Made by a program: the position numbers and the translations under genes. Below, piece after piece: positions 29,659-37,208 of a stretch of DNA of 49,687 nucleotides (position 1 is the first letter of the stretch; each line of letters opens with the position of its first letter). Origin of the DNA: CAYNFS01 sp964396685 (GTDB lineage: Bacteria > Patescibacteriota > Doudnabacteria > UBA920 > 2-01-FULL-46-14); assembly GCA_964396685.1 (NCBI GenBank), contig CAYNFS010000010.1, positions 1-49,687 of the forward strand. The letters run 5' to 3'. The notes under the pieces were generated by a model that saw only the letters and a list, made by a program, of their open reading frames with translations, was not told the DNA's origin and ran no database searches.

Positions 29659-30059
29659 TATCTTAACTCTGCTAAAAACTTTTGAGGTGATACAATTCTG
29701 ACATTGTCAAAGCTTGCAAATTTCAGTATTTGCTTGTCTCCGGTAACCAACATGCTTGCATGACCAGCAAGCGCTGTCCCGATTATCGGCAGGTCTTTGC
29801 TCTGAATGCCCTTAATCTCGAGCTCAATCGGATCAACAATAAAGGCAAGAGTATAAAACTCATGGAGCCTATCATCCACAAAACTCTGTTTTAGTCCCAA
29901 TTTTTTGACCAAAACTCTTTCCAATTCCTTGAGAATGTAAGCGGAGATCGCCAAATCAAACCTGCCTTCCTTCCAGAGCTGGTAAATCTCGCCCGGGGCT
30001 CCTTTGGGCTTTGCAAAAACTGAAACCAGGACATTGGTATCCAAAGTCGCGCGTGTCAT
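29658..30059 (-). CDS. PIN-domain toxin (VapC-like)
   Basis: PIN domains are Mg-dependent RNases, commonly toxins. MTRATLDTNVLVSVFAKPKGAPGEI carries the first Asp (D7), then ISAYILKELERVL (Glu), KDLPIIGTALAGHASMLVTGDKQIL holds the later Asp residues. 133 residues. Belongs to the PIN group often annotated 'putative toxin-antitoxin system toxin component'. Preceded by its RHH antitoxin gene 9 bp upstream; the pair sits inside an 18-bp direct repeat. Confidence 0.88.
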   Translation of the reverse strand: MTRATLDTNVLVSVFAKPKGAPGEIYQLWKEGRFDLAISAYILKELERVLVKKLGLKQSFVDDRLHEFYTLAFIVDPIELEIKGIQSKDLPIIGTALAGHASMLVTGDKQILKFASFDNVRIVSPQKFLAELR

Positions 30060-30068
30060 AAATGAAGT

Positions 30069-30317
30069 TTATCGTAATTTTCCGTTTCTCACTTCACGCA
30101 CTACGCGCACCGCATCTTGTATGGTTCTAATCCCGGCTTTCTTGGCTCTGTTCGCGGCCTCCACCCTTAGTTCGTCCAATTTTCTGAAAGAAACTTGGCG
30201 GCGAACCAGGTTTCTTACGTATTCTGATCTGGTCATTGCTTCTCTTCTGGCCATCCGATCAAGCTGGCGGGCCAATTCCTTGGGAAGCGAAATTGGAACA
30301 ATTGATGTGTTTGGCAT
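30069..30317 (-). CDS. Ribbon-helix-helix antitoxin
   Basis: 82 residues: SIVPISLPKELARQLDRMARREAMTRSEYVRNLVRRQ (5-41) is a ribbon-helix-helix DNA-binding unit (strand, then two helices, with SEYVRNLV); the C-terminal basic part (AANRAKKAGIRTIQDAVRVVREVRNG) would contact the toxin. It precedes the PIN gene in the same direction. An AT-rich dyad (GATATCAGTATATC) about 30 bp upstream may be its operator. Confidence 0.85.
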   Translation of the reverse strand: MPNTSIVPISLPKELARQLDRMARREAMTRSEYVRNLVRRQVSFRKLDELRVEAANRAKKAGIRTIQDAVRVVREVRNGKLR

Positions 30318-30346
30318 ATCCTTAAAATTTGGAATTATTAATATTT

Positions 30347-30367
30347 ATTAACGATATCAGTATATCA
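30347..30367. promoter_or_regulatory. Possible operator/promoter of the RHH-PIN pair
   Basis: Dyad GATATCAGTATATC and nearby TTAATATTTATTAA upstream of the antitoxin start. AT-rich and symmetric, but I cannot fix the promoter boxes. Confidence 0.35.
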
Positions 30368-30395
30368 TGTGAATGGTAATTGTCAATTCAGTATC

Positions 30396-31379
30396 TTATA
30401 ACGTCGTTATCGGGCGGCTTTGAAGGATGTAAAATTTACCTTTCACTGATGCCCATTCGATGTCTTGCGGATGGCGGTAGTGCAGTTCAATTTTTTTGCA
30501 AAGTTTGGCAAGTTCCACGATTTGCTTGCCCGTCAATTTTTGCTTAGCGCGCTTGTCCGCCTGCATTTTGGCGGAAATGGTTCCGACCGTGTTTGCCCTT
30601 TTGAGATAAAATGTCTGCTCCGAAACATTTATGTCCAAAATGGAAAAATCATCCTTGTGCACTATATAAGTATCCGGAGTAATTTGACCGCCGACAATTG
30701 CTTCTCCGAGTCCAAACCCGGCCTCAATCACCATCTGATTTCTGTCTTTTGTAACAGGATGCACTGTAAAACAAATACCGGAAACTTCTGATTGGATCAT
30801 TGCTTGCACCACTACCGCCACAGACACCGGCTTTTTGTGAAGTTTCTTTTCGTAGCGATAAAAGATCGCGCGCGGCGTGAAAAGCGAGGACCAGCACTTC
30901 ATCACTGACTTTATTAATTTTTTCTCTGTCACATTGAGATAAGTTTCAAGCTCCCCGGCCCAGGAGGCGACTTTGGAATCCTCGGCTGTTGCCGAGGAAC
31001 GGACGGCGACAAAGAACTCCCCTCTTCCTCCCCTCTTTGGCAAAGAGGGGGAGTTGATCGTGAGTTCGCGGTAAGCCTCCACTATATTCTCTCTTAAGTC
31101 CTGCGGCATTTCTTCTTCCAAAATCAAGGCGCGAATCTCGTTTGACGCGCGATCCACGGAATTGATGTCTTTGTGATTGACTTTTTTCAAAATTGCTTCA
31201 ATGTCAGCATCAAGCTTTGCCTCCAGCAAAAATTTGTCAAAAGCCGATGCGAGCACGACAAAACCGGGCGGCACGGAAATTTTGGCACGGGTCATTTCTC
31301 CAAGTGATGCGCCTTTTCCGCCTGCTTCCGGGACGTCGTGTTTATTGATTTTTGAGAAGCTTTTTGTGAATGAAGTCAC
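30396..31379 (-). CDS. PEP synthase-type ATP/pyruvate-binding domain protein, standalone
   Basis: 327 residues equal to the N-terminal nucleotide-binding domain of PEP synthase, PPDK or rifampin phosphotransferase: AGGKGASLGEMTRAKISVPPGFVV (18-41), VAVRSSATAEDSKVASWAGELETYLNV near 127-153, VQAMIQSEVSGICFTVHPVTKD near 190-211, and the closing DIEWASVKGKFYILQSRPITTL. Compared with full-length PpsA in this window (YGGNPDVAVRSSATAED), it has a repeat-encoded insert, INSPSLPKRGGRGEFF, before VAVRSS. The protein stops exactly where the 18-bp repeat begins. It presumably works with the phosphohistidine gene downstream. GTG start. Confidence 0.85.
   Translation of the reverse strand: MTSFTKSFSKINKHDVPEAGGKGASLGEMTRAKISVPPGFVVLASAFDKFLLEAKLDADIEAILKKVNHKDINSVDRASNEIRALILEEEMPQDLRENIVEAYRELTINSPSLPKRGGRGEFFVAVRSSATAEDSKVASWAGELETYLNVTEKKLIKSVMKCWSSLFTPRAIFYRYEKKLHKKPVSVAVVVQAMIQSEVSGICFTVHPVTKDRNQMVIEAGFGLGEAIVGGQITPDTYIVHKDDFSILDINVSEQTFYLKRANTVGTISAKMQADKRAKQKLTGKQIVELAKLCKKIELHYRHPQDIEWASVKGKFYILQSRPITTL
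30404..30421. repeat. 18-bp direct repeat, proximal copy
   Basis: TCGTTATCGGGCGGCTTT, encoding (minus strand) the SRPIT motif at the end of the ATP-binding-domain protein. Identical to 29641-29658; the pair encloses the toxin-antitoxin cassette. Confidence 0.85.
31017..31056. repeat. In-frame C-rich/G-rich hairpin repeat in the ATP-binding-domain gene
   Basis: CTCCCCTCTTCCTCCCCTC then TTTGGCAAAGAGGGGGAG; encodes NSPSLPKRGGRGEF on the minus strand, inserted before the strictly conserved VAVRSSATAED motif. Confidence 0.8.
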
Positions 31380-31392
31380 GCTACTTTACTCA

Positions 31393-31413
31393 AAGCCGCG
31401 AGAATAAATCCCG
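31393..31413 (-). terminator. Weak hairpin downstream of the VIT gene
   Basis: Stem CCGCG/CGCGG with an 11-nt loop between the VIT gene and the ATP-binding-domain gene. The T-tract after it on the minus strand is poor (CTTTGAGT), so it may be only a pause or a remnant. Confidence 0.35.
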
Positions 31414-31466
31414 CGGTTTGCTGCCGGAATTTATTGATAGGCTCATGCAGATTGACCATATGCTGA

Positions 31467-31931
31467 TTATAGCAGAGATTTTGCCAACTGGCCGATGGTG
31501 AAAGTAATTATCGCAACACCTAGGCTAAAAAGCAGCATGATGCCGAACTCTTTGCCAAAGCTTCTGTTTTGGATTTTGGCGCTGTACCACGAGATCAAAA
31601 CGATAATAAAAAACGCCATAATTCCCATCAGCGCGAGATCAACGAGAATACTTTTGAAAACAATAAACGGCCAAACGAGAAGCGCTACGACTATGAGGTA
31701 TGACGCTCCGGTGTAAATCCCGACTTTTGGCGCGGTGCTGTCTGTTTCTTGCCTGGCGTGCTGATAGGCCGAGGCCGCCATGGAGAATGCGGCGGCAACG
31801 CCGGTGATAAGTCCGGAAAGCGCCACAAGCTCGTGGTTTTTGAGAGCAAAAGACAGCCCGACAAGCGCTCCGGTAAGTTCGATGAGCGCGTCATTTATGC
31901 CGAGCACTATGCTTGGAAGCTGGCCTTTCAT
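31467..31931 (-). CDS. VIT1/CCC1-family membrane transporter
   Basis: VIT/CCC1 proteins move Fe(II) or Mn(II) across membranes. 154 residues: GINDALIELTGALVGLSFAL near 11-30 is the family motif (G-x-N-D-x-x-x-E), followed by a second helix ITGVAAAFSMAASAYQHARQE and three more hydrophobic helices. The cytoplasmic metal-binding insert of full-length VIT1 is absent, as in many small prokaryotic forms. It overlaps the next upstream gene by 4 bp, so it is the last gene of the 31.5-33.9 kb operon. Confidence 0.85.
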   Translation of the reverse strand: MKGQLPSIVLGINDALIELTGALVGLSFALKNHELVALSGLITGVAAAFSMAASAYQHARQETDSTAPKVGIYTGASYLIVVALLVWPFIVFKSILVDLALMGIMAFFIIVLISWYSAKIQNRSFGKEFGIMLLFSLGVAIITFTIGQLAKSLL

Positions 31932-32257
31932 TTAAGATACGTCTCGTAGTAAAAGAAAGCAAAAATCGTGATTGTTCCAAGCACAGTAAGCCAGGTAAGA
32001 AATTTAAGATGCGCCGCAGTTGCTCCATCCGGTTGCTGGCGCATAGCGGCGCGCAAGAGCGCAAAAACGACGAGATACAAAACCGCGGCCAGCACCCCTT
32101 TGCCTATCCAGTGATGAGTGAACGTAGCCGCAAGCCAAGCTTTGAGATTTGGCATGAGATCGGCGAGTATCGTGATGAAAGTGATGAAAAAGACCGTGAG
32201 CGTGGCGCTGATAATTGAAGCGTTTGCGGATTTTGATTGCGGTTTAAGATTGTCCAT
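31928..32257 (-). CDS. Small membrane protein, unknown
   Basis: 109 residues with three predicted transmembrane segments (ATLTVFFITFITILADLM, IGKGVLAAVLYLVVFALL, FLTWLTVLGTITIFAFFYY). No family recognised. A His pair (THHW) sits between the first two segments. Overlaps the VIT gene by 4 bp, implying coupled translation. Confidence 0.72.
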   Translation of the reverse strand: MDNLKPQSKSANASIISATLTVFFITFITILADLMPNLKAWLAATFTHHWIGKGVLAAVLYLVVFALLRAAMRQQPDGATAAHLKFLTWLTVLGTITIFAFFYYETYLK

Positions 32258-32267
32258 ATAATTTTTT

Positions 32268-32723
32268 TTACCTCACGGCGCCGGAAATTATGGCGCCGGC
32301 TAGTGTAATAATTATGCCGAGTACAACGAGTATTCCGGTAAGCCAAGTAAGCTGTTTTTTCAGGCGCGCGTCAGTTTCCAGCCGATAGGCTTGAGTGTGA
32401 AGAACTATGGCCACAACGACAGCCAAAAACGGCAAGAACAGAAAAATGTGTTCTTTGGCTTCCATAAATACCGTGTGAGCCCAGGAGTATTTGCCGGCTT
32501 TGATGACGGCGCGCACAGCTTTGCCGTAATAAGTCGCGTAATAATATCCGCCGGTAAGCCACGACAACACCAGCAGAATAACTCCGCTAATACTGGAAAT
32601 TTTGAGAAACCTGATTGACCGCTTTTGTTTGAGAAGCTGGAGTAAAACCGCGTAAAATGCGGCGATTCCCAAAACGCCAAAAACCACGTGGGAACTTAGC
32701 AGGAGTTTGAGCATGGAAGTCAT
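32268..32723 (-). CDS. Four-helix membrane protein, possible heme-binding redox subunit
   Basis: 151 residues with four hydrophobic segments (SSHVVFGVLGIAAFYAVLLQLL, ISSISGVILLVLSWLTGGYYY, FLFLPFLAVVVAIVLHTQ, LTWLTGILVVLGIIITLAGAIISG). His residues lie near helix ends (H12, H83, H93, H109), the pattern of b-type cytochromes, but no motif proves it. Its stop is 4 bp from nothing else; the upstream membrane gene overlaps it by 4 bp. I do not recognise a named family. Confidence 0.68.
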   Translation of the reverse strand: MTSMLKLLLSSHVVFGVLGIAAFYAVLLQLLKQKRSIRFLKISSISGVILLVLSWLTGGYYYATYYGKAVRAVIKAGKYSWAHTVFMEAKEHIFLFLPFLAVVVAIVLHTQAYRLETDARLKKQLTWLTGILVVLGIIITLAGAIISGAVR

Positions 32724-33217
32724 GTTTCACCTCCTTGGGCCAATTTATGGATTAGGCTTTTTATGAGAGCCACGATGAATACGGCCGCTATGTAAACTGC
32801 GAAAATTTCCGCAAAATTTGCGTGCATCCGCCAGGAGCCGATGATAAGCGCCGCATACCAGGAAGTAAGCGAGACGCTGGTCCCGAGCCACATTGGGATA
32901 ATTCTTAACTGCATGAGTATCGCGTTGGCGAGTATTATGGCGGTGATCAGAAGTTTCGCCCAAACTCTGGGACTATAGATATATTGGGCTTGGCCTTCAA
33001 AACGAAGAAGTAAAAGATAGCCGAAACCCGAAATTACCAGAATGACAAGACCTAAGCGCAGAACAGTGTAAGTTGCGCGCAGAAAGTTTTGCACGCCTGG
33101 ATCAGGCAGAAGTCGTTTTTGGAGCTTGAAATGGAAAATCTCGGCAAATGTCGCGCCGCCCACTCCCAGCACCGTGCCGATAATGTGTCCGATTTTGACG
33201 ATTGTTTCCCAAGGCAT
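32720..33217 (-). CDS. Four-to-five-helix membrane protein, DUF2214-like
   Basis: 165 residues. First helix KIGHIIGTVLGVGGATFAEIFHF contains two His, as in DUF2214-like and heme-associated membrane proteins. Further helices LGLVILVISGFGYLLLL, WAKLLITAIILANAILM, LTSWYAALIIGSWRM and IFAVYIAAVFIVALIKSL. The overlap with its downstream partner (4 bp) and the 4-bp gap to the WrbA-like gene make one transcription unit. An electron-transfer role is inferred only from those neighbours. Confidence 0.68.
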   Translation of the reverse strand: MPWETIVKIGHIIGTVLGVGGATFAEIFHFKLQKRLLPDPGVQNFLRATYTVLRLGLVILVISGFGYLLLLRFEGQAQYIYSPRVWAKLLITAIILANAILMQLRIIPMWLGTSVSLTSWYAALIIGSWRMHANFAEIFAVYIAAVFIVALIKSLIHKLAQGGET

Positions 33218-33221
33218 ATTT

Positions 33222-33893
33222 TTATTTTACTTTCTTGTTAAGTTCGTGACAAAAATTACAGGCTTGGCAACCGCAGTTTAAAATTTGCGTTAATGTCGCC
33301 AGCCGCATTCCCAGGATCCTTGCGACTTTTTTGTCAGCTTCGGAAAGCTTCCTCCCCCCTCCCGTGACGTAAATTGCACCATAAGGGCTCCCGGCGTCAA
33401 AGCCGGGGCTTTCTCCCTGGATCGGGTATGGAATGCCTACCGGAATCATGCCGAGATTAAAAAGCGGGATCATCATGGAGAGCAGGGTCAGCTCCTCGCC
33501 TCCGTGCGTTGAGCCAGCGGCGCAAAAAATCGCGGCGGGTTTGTTGAGAAGCTTTCCTGCAAGCCACTGCCCGGAAAGCTGATCTATGAACTGCTTCATT
33601 TGAGAAGCAAAACTGCCGAAATGCGTTGGCGTGCCAAAAGCTATGCCATCCGCTTTCACCAGATCTTCAACGGTTGCCACCGGAAATTCTTTATCAAGCC
33701 TTCCGCGGATTTTTTTGAGCTTCGGCTTGTTGGCAAAAAACTCTTTGGGGAGAGTCTCGGGAACCTGTTTTATCACAACTTCGGTATTAACTACCCCAAC
33801 AGCGCCTTCCGCTATAAATTTGGCAAGTTGCGCCACAGCGCCGGTGAAGCTGTAAAAAAGAACAAGAATTTTTACTCTTTTAGGCTGGAGCAT
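33222..33893 (-). CDS. WrbA/flavodoxin-like NAD(P)H:quinone oxidoreductase with C-terminal Cys cluster
   Basis: A flavodoxin-fold FMN protein of 223 residues. The N-terminal phosphate loop ILVLFYSFTGAVAQLAKFIAEGA (9-31), GIAFGTPTHFGSFASQMKQFIDQLSGQW near 84-111 and IFCAAGSTHGGEELTLLSMM near 121-140 are WrbA signatures. The tail ILNCGCQACNFCHELNKKVK carries four Cys (C-x-C-x2-C-x2-C), unusual for WrbA and able to bind iron-sulfur or zinc. It begins the operon with the three membrane proteins and VIT. Quinone reduction is the family role; iron-linked electron transfer is inferred. Confidence 0.87.
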   Translation of the reverse strand: MLQPKRVKILVLFYSFTGAVAQLAKFIAEGAVGVVNTEVVIKQVPETLPKEFFANKPKLKKIRGRLDKEFPVATVEDLVKADGIAFGTPTHFGSFASQMKQFIDQLSGQWLAGKLLNKPAAIFCAAGSTHGGEELTLLSMMIPLFNLGMIPVGIPYPIQGESPGFDAGSPYGAIYVTGGGRKLSEADKKVARILGMRLATLTQILNCGCQACNFCHELNKKVK

Positions 33894-33929
33894 GTAATTA
33901 GGGTTGATAATTAAAAAATACGAGCATAT

Positions 33930-34997
33930 TTATCTTAGTGCCTTCATGTTAGCTTTTGTTTTTTCGGCGTATAAACGGTAAACTCGGCCCGCCGAAGCTT
34001 CATACGGAAAACGGGTTTTATGGTCTAGCCACCGTTTGGCGATTTGTATAGCTACGGATGGGCCGTGATGAGCCGTGGCAACATATGCCAATAAATCAGG
34101 ATGTTTTGAAGCGGGCAGCGAGGCAAGCAGGCTTAATTGTCTCGGCGATATTCGATCAACTAAATTAGCAATGTTTTCAATTAAGAATAAAAATGCGGCT
34201 TTGTGGTGGTTTTGGGAACGCAATTTAGCTACACTTCCGGGAATGCGATGTGCTACGGGGAGCGCTTCATTTACCACAGAAGCACCTCTTTTAACTCCAG
34301 CCGCGTTATACAATGCATATTCGGTAAACTGGTATGGTCCAAATGAGGTTTTGGGGTCATATAAAGCGGGGATGGCTTCAATATATTCCTTCCCTGCTGT
34401 ACGGAGCAAAAAAGCCAGCACATCTCTATTTAATTGACCATCTTTCGATGGCATAAGTTCTGTTAAAGCATAGGCAGCTAGATCTTTTCCGCTAAAACCG
34501 GAAACGAGCTTCTGCACTAAAGCCGTTTGCTTTGGGGCGAAGTTTTTTATTTCAGCGTAAGTCTTCCAATCTAGAGTTTGTTTAACAACATCTATTGAAC
34601 CGTTAATTTCTTTTATATAGGAACTAATATCCAGCAAGGTAGGTATCTTAGACTTATATTCTTTGACTAATTGATTGCCGGTTTCTACTACAACTGGATT
34701 ATGTCCTGATCGACGTTTTTTTCTTAGCCATAGATAATCAAGACGTGATTCAAAGTCTATATTGACCGTCTCGGGCACTGTCCCCTTTATCCCTGTATAT
34801 TCTGTATAGAGGTCATTAAGATTCCTCCCAGCAAGCTTGCCAGTGGTATAACGTCGGGGTTTTGCCTCTACCCCTGACTCTAAAGCCATTAAACCAGCAA
34901 TTGACTTTAAAAAATCACGGCGGCTTAAACTAAGGTCTTTCTCCCCTTGTGTTTCTTCGGGAACGGTAAACATTTCTCTGCGAGATTCATTTTCCAT
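33930..34997 (-). CDS. Tat-signal exported protein with a lysozyme-like (SLT) stretch
   Basis: 355 residues. The twin-arginine motif SRRDFLKSIAGLMALESGVEA (25-45) marks folded export by the Tat pathway. Later, YIEAIPALYDPKTSFGPYQFTEYALYN near 199-225 resembles the E ... T-S-x-G-P-Y-Q-F core of transglycosylase/lysozyme-like domains, and NHHKAAFLFLIENIANLV lies beyond it. So a peptidoglycan-cleaving role is possible but not secure. It starts 9 bp after the enolase stop. No tatABC is in the window. Confidence 0.62.
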   Translation of the reverse strand: MENESRREMFTVPEETQGEKDLSLSRRDFLKSIAGLMALESGVEAKPRRYTTGKLAGRNLNDLYTEYTGIKGTVPETVNIDFESRLDYLWLRKKRRSGHNPVVVETGNQLVKEYKSKIPTLLDISSYIKEINGSIDVVKQTLDWKTYAEIKNFAPKQTALVQKLVSGFSGKDLAAYALTELMPSKDGQLNRDVLAFLLRTAGKEYIEAIPALYDPKTSFGPYQFTEYALYNAAGVKRGASVVNEALPVAHRIPGSVAKLRSQNHHKAAFLFLIENIANLVDRISPRQLSLLASLPASKHPDLLAYVATAHHGPSVAIQIAKRWLDHKTRFPYEASAGRVYRLYAEKTKANMKALR

Positions 34998-35006
34998 ATC
35001 TGTTAT

Positions 35007-36206
35007 TTAATCGTACACTCTGACAAGTCCGTTAAATTTGAAAATTCGTTCTTTGACGGGAGCGCCGATTTTGACGCCATCAGCCCCCGAGGCTTTCGCG
35101 AGGTGGATTATAAAATTATCTTCGGTCTCGCCGGAGCGATGCGAGACTATGAACTTGAGGCCGTGTCTTTTGGCGATATTTATGGCTTCGCAAGTTTCGG
35201 TAACCGTACCAATTTGGTTAGGTTTGATAATCACGGCATTTATGAGTTTTTGTCGGGCAGACTTTTCAATGGCTCCGGGATTAGTCGCCGTTAAATCATC
35301 ACCCACCACCCACGCGGATTTGGGAAGAGCGGCTTTGAGTTTTTCGAATCCTTCGTGGTCTGTCTCCGCAAAAGGGTCTTCTATAGACATCAAAAGTCTG
35401 GATTTCTTGAAGTAAGATAAATAAATATTGCGAAGAGAAGAAGTTTTAATTTTTTTATTTTCGAAACTGTATTTACCGTTCTTATAGAAAGACGACGCAG
35501 CCGCATCTAACGCGATTTGAAACTCATTTTGATATTTATGGCGAAAGATTTGCTGCTCGAGTACCAATATGGGGCCGAAGTTGCTGGCAAAATCCAGAGA
35601 ACATCCACCCTCATCCCCTATCGGCATATTGTCAATTCGGTATTTTCCGCACAAGTATTTTGCCAAATCCCGGTAAAGAGTGACAAGTTTTTTGATAGAT
35701 TCAGTGTAGGATTTTTTTGGCTCTACCACGGCCATATATTCTTGAATATTTAGAGAATTGTTAGTATGACTTCCCCCGTTAATCAGATTAGAGAAAATCA
35801 GCGGCCTTTTTTTGGCTATCTTTGGGAAAAACTCCTGATTTAAGAGCCGCCATGTCGATTTTTTTTGAAAGTCAGCCAGAGCTTTGGTAAAGGCGATTGA
35901 TAGGCCCAAAATTACATTTCCGCCCAGCTTGGCCTTGTTTCTGGTTCCGTCAAGTTTCAAAAGATATTCATCGAAAGTTTTGATGCTCTTAAAAGTTTTG
36001 TTCAGAATTTTGGGTTTGATGATTTTATTTAAGGATCTAATTGCTTGAGAAGATTTGAAAACTGCGGCTTCACGCTTGCCGCGACTTTTGCCGGAAGGGA
36101 TTTGGGCCAAAAATTCGTCGGCATTTTCTCCCGCAATTCCAATCTCTATCGTGCTTTCCGCGCGGGAGTCAAAAATTTCCCGAATTGATATGTCTTTTAT
36201 TTTCAT
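35007..36206 (-). CDS. eno: Enolase
   Basis: Interconverts 2-phosphoglycerate and PEP. Motifs: REIFDSRAESTIEI near 9-22, INGGSHTNNSLNIQEYMAV near 143-161, GDEGGCSLDF near 198-207, VVGDDLTATN near 291-300, KPNQIGTVTETCEAI near 323-337, and SHRSGETEDNFIIHLAKASGADGVKIGAP near 350-378, all at enolase positions. The first loop reads PSGKSRGKREA where the family has PSGASTG. 399 residues, about 30 short of most bacterial enolases, and rather divergent. It sits with ppsA, the dehydrogenase and glycerate kinase, giving a coherent three-carbon module. Confidence 0.9.
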   Translation of the reverse strand: MKIKDISIREIFDSRAESTIEIGIAGENADEFLAQIPSGKSRGKREAAVFKSSQAIRSLNKIIKPKILNKTFKSIKTFDEYLLKLDGTRNKAKLGGNVILGLSIAFTKALADFQKKSTWRLLNQEFFPKIAKKRPLIFSNLINGGSHTNNSLNIQEYMAVVEPKKSYTESIKKLVTLYRDLAKYLCGKYRIDNMPIGDEGGCSLDFASNFGPILVLEQQIFRHKYQNEFQIALDAAASSFYKNGKYSFENKKIKTSSLRNIYLSYFKKSRLLMSIEDPFAETDHEGFEKLKAALPKSAWVVGDDLTATNPGAIEKSARQKLINAVIIKPNQIGTVTETCEAINIAKRHGLKFIVSHRSGETEDNFIIHLAKASGADGVKIGAPVKERIFKFNGLVRVYD

Positions 36207-36209
36207 GTG

Positions 36210-37208
36210 TCAGCTTACCAGATTTATCGGTTTGCCTCTAAGGTACGCCTTGATGTTTTCAATCGTGGTTTGAAGAATACGCTCCAAAGCTTCTTTCGTG
36301 TTGAACGCGTTGTGCGGCGTGATCAGCACATTCGGCATTTTCATAAGCACGTGGTTTTCCAGAAGGATTTTGATTTGATCAGCTTTGGGGTGGCCTGAAA
36401 CCAAATAATGCATCTCGTCTTTTATCTCCCCTTCTTCCTCAAGCACATCGAGAGCCGCTCCCGCAAGGATCCCTTTCTCCAAGGCTTTGACGAGGGCATC
36501 GGTCTCGACAATTCCCCCACGCGCGGTATTCACAAGGTAAGCTCCCTTTTTTATTTTGAATATATTCTTCGAGTTGATGAGATGATACGTGCTTTTGTTA
36601 TAGGGAACGTGAATTGAAATCGCGTCGCTTTGTCGCAAAAGCGTGGCAAGGCTTACGTATTTAAAACCGGCCTGCTTCGCGTAGTTCTGGTCAGGGTGAG
36701 CGTCAAAAGCCAGAACTTTCATCCCGAAACCATGAGCGATTTTGACGGCTTCTCTGCCGATTCTGCCCGTGCCAATGATGCCCATGGTTTTCCCTTTCAG
36801 ATCAACGCCTTCCAGTCCCTGATAAGAAAAAATTCCGGTTTCTTTGAGCTGATCAATGGCGGAGTAAAGCTTGCGGGTTAAGCACAAAAGCAGTCCAAAG
36901 GCAAACTCGGCGACGGTATTATCTCCGTAGCCCGGGACATAAGCGACTTTTACCCCGGCTTTCTTGCAGGCTTTAAGATCAATGTGATCGTAGCCGGTTG
37001 AGCGCGTGGTGATAAATTTGAGCTTTGGAAAACGTCGCAAAATTTTTTCCGTTACCGCGAAATTTACGAAGATTGAGATAATTTCCAAATTTTTCAAGTT
37101 TCCGGGTTTGGGGTCAAATGCCAAATGCGGCCCCGGCAGACTTTTTAAGATGCTCTTTTTTTGCCAGTCCTCAACCCCGAAAAAAGCAATGGTTTTATCG
37201 CCGCTCAT
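36210..37208 (-). CDS. D-2-hydroxyacid dehydrogenase (D-lactate or hydroxypyruvate reductase type)
   Basis: NAD-dependent reduction of a 2-keto acid to the D-hydroxy acid. The Rossmann motif MGIIGTGRIGREAVKIAHGFGMKVLAFD near 136-163, the catalytic Arg in NTARGGIVETDAL near 226-238, LDVLEEEGE with Glu near 255, and the active-site His in ITPHNAFNTKEA near 296-307 all fit. YDHIDLKACKKAGVKVAYVPGYGDNTVAE precedes. 332 residues. Neighbouring glycerate 2-kinase suggests hydroxypyruvate or glyoxylate as substrate, but D-lactate dehydrogenase is equally likely by sequence. It overlaps ppsA by 14 bp. Confidence 0.88.
   Translation of the reverse strand: MSGDKTIAFFGVEDWQKKSILKSLPGPHLAFDPKPGNLKNLEIISIFVNFAVTEKILRRFPKLKFITTRSTGYDHIDLKACKKAGVKVAYVPGYGDNTVAEFAFGLLLCLTRKLYSAIDQLKETGIFSYQGLEGVDLKGKTMGIIGTGRIGREAVKIAHGFGMKVLAFDAHPDQNYAKQAGFKYVSLATLLRQSDAISIHVPYNKSTYHLINSKNIFKIKKGAYLVNTARGGIVETDALVKALEKGILAGAALDVLEEEGEIKDEMHYLVSGHPKADQIKILLENHVLMKMPNVLITPHNAFNTKEALERILQTTIENIKAYLRGKPINLVS

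Noticed and set aside
26603..31379. Recoded TGA (Gracilibacteria-type code)
   Set aside because: TGA is used as a stop in murC, the patatin-like gene, def and others, with no in-frame TGA needed in any gene.
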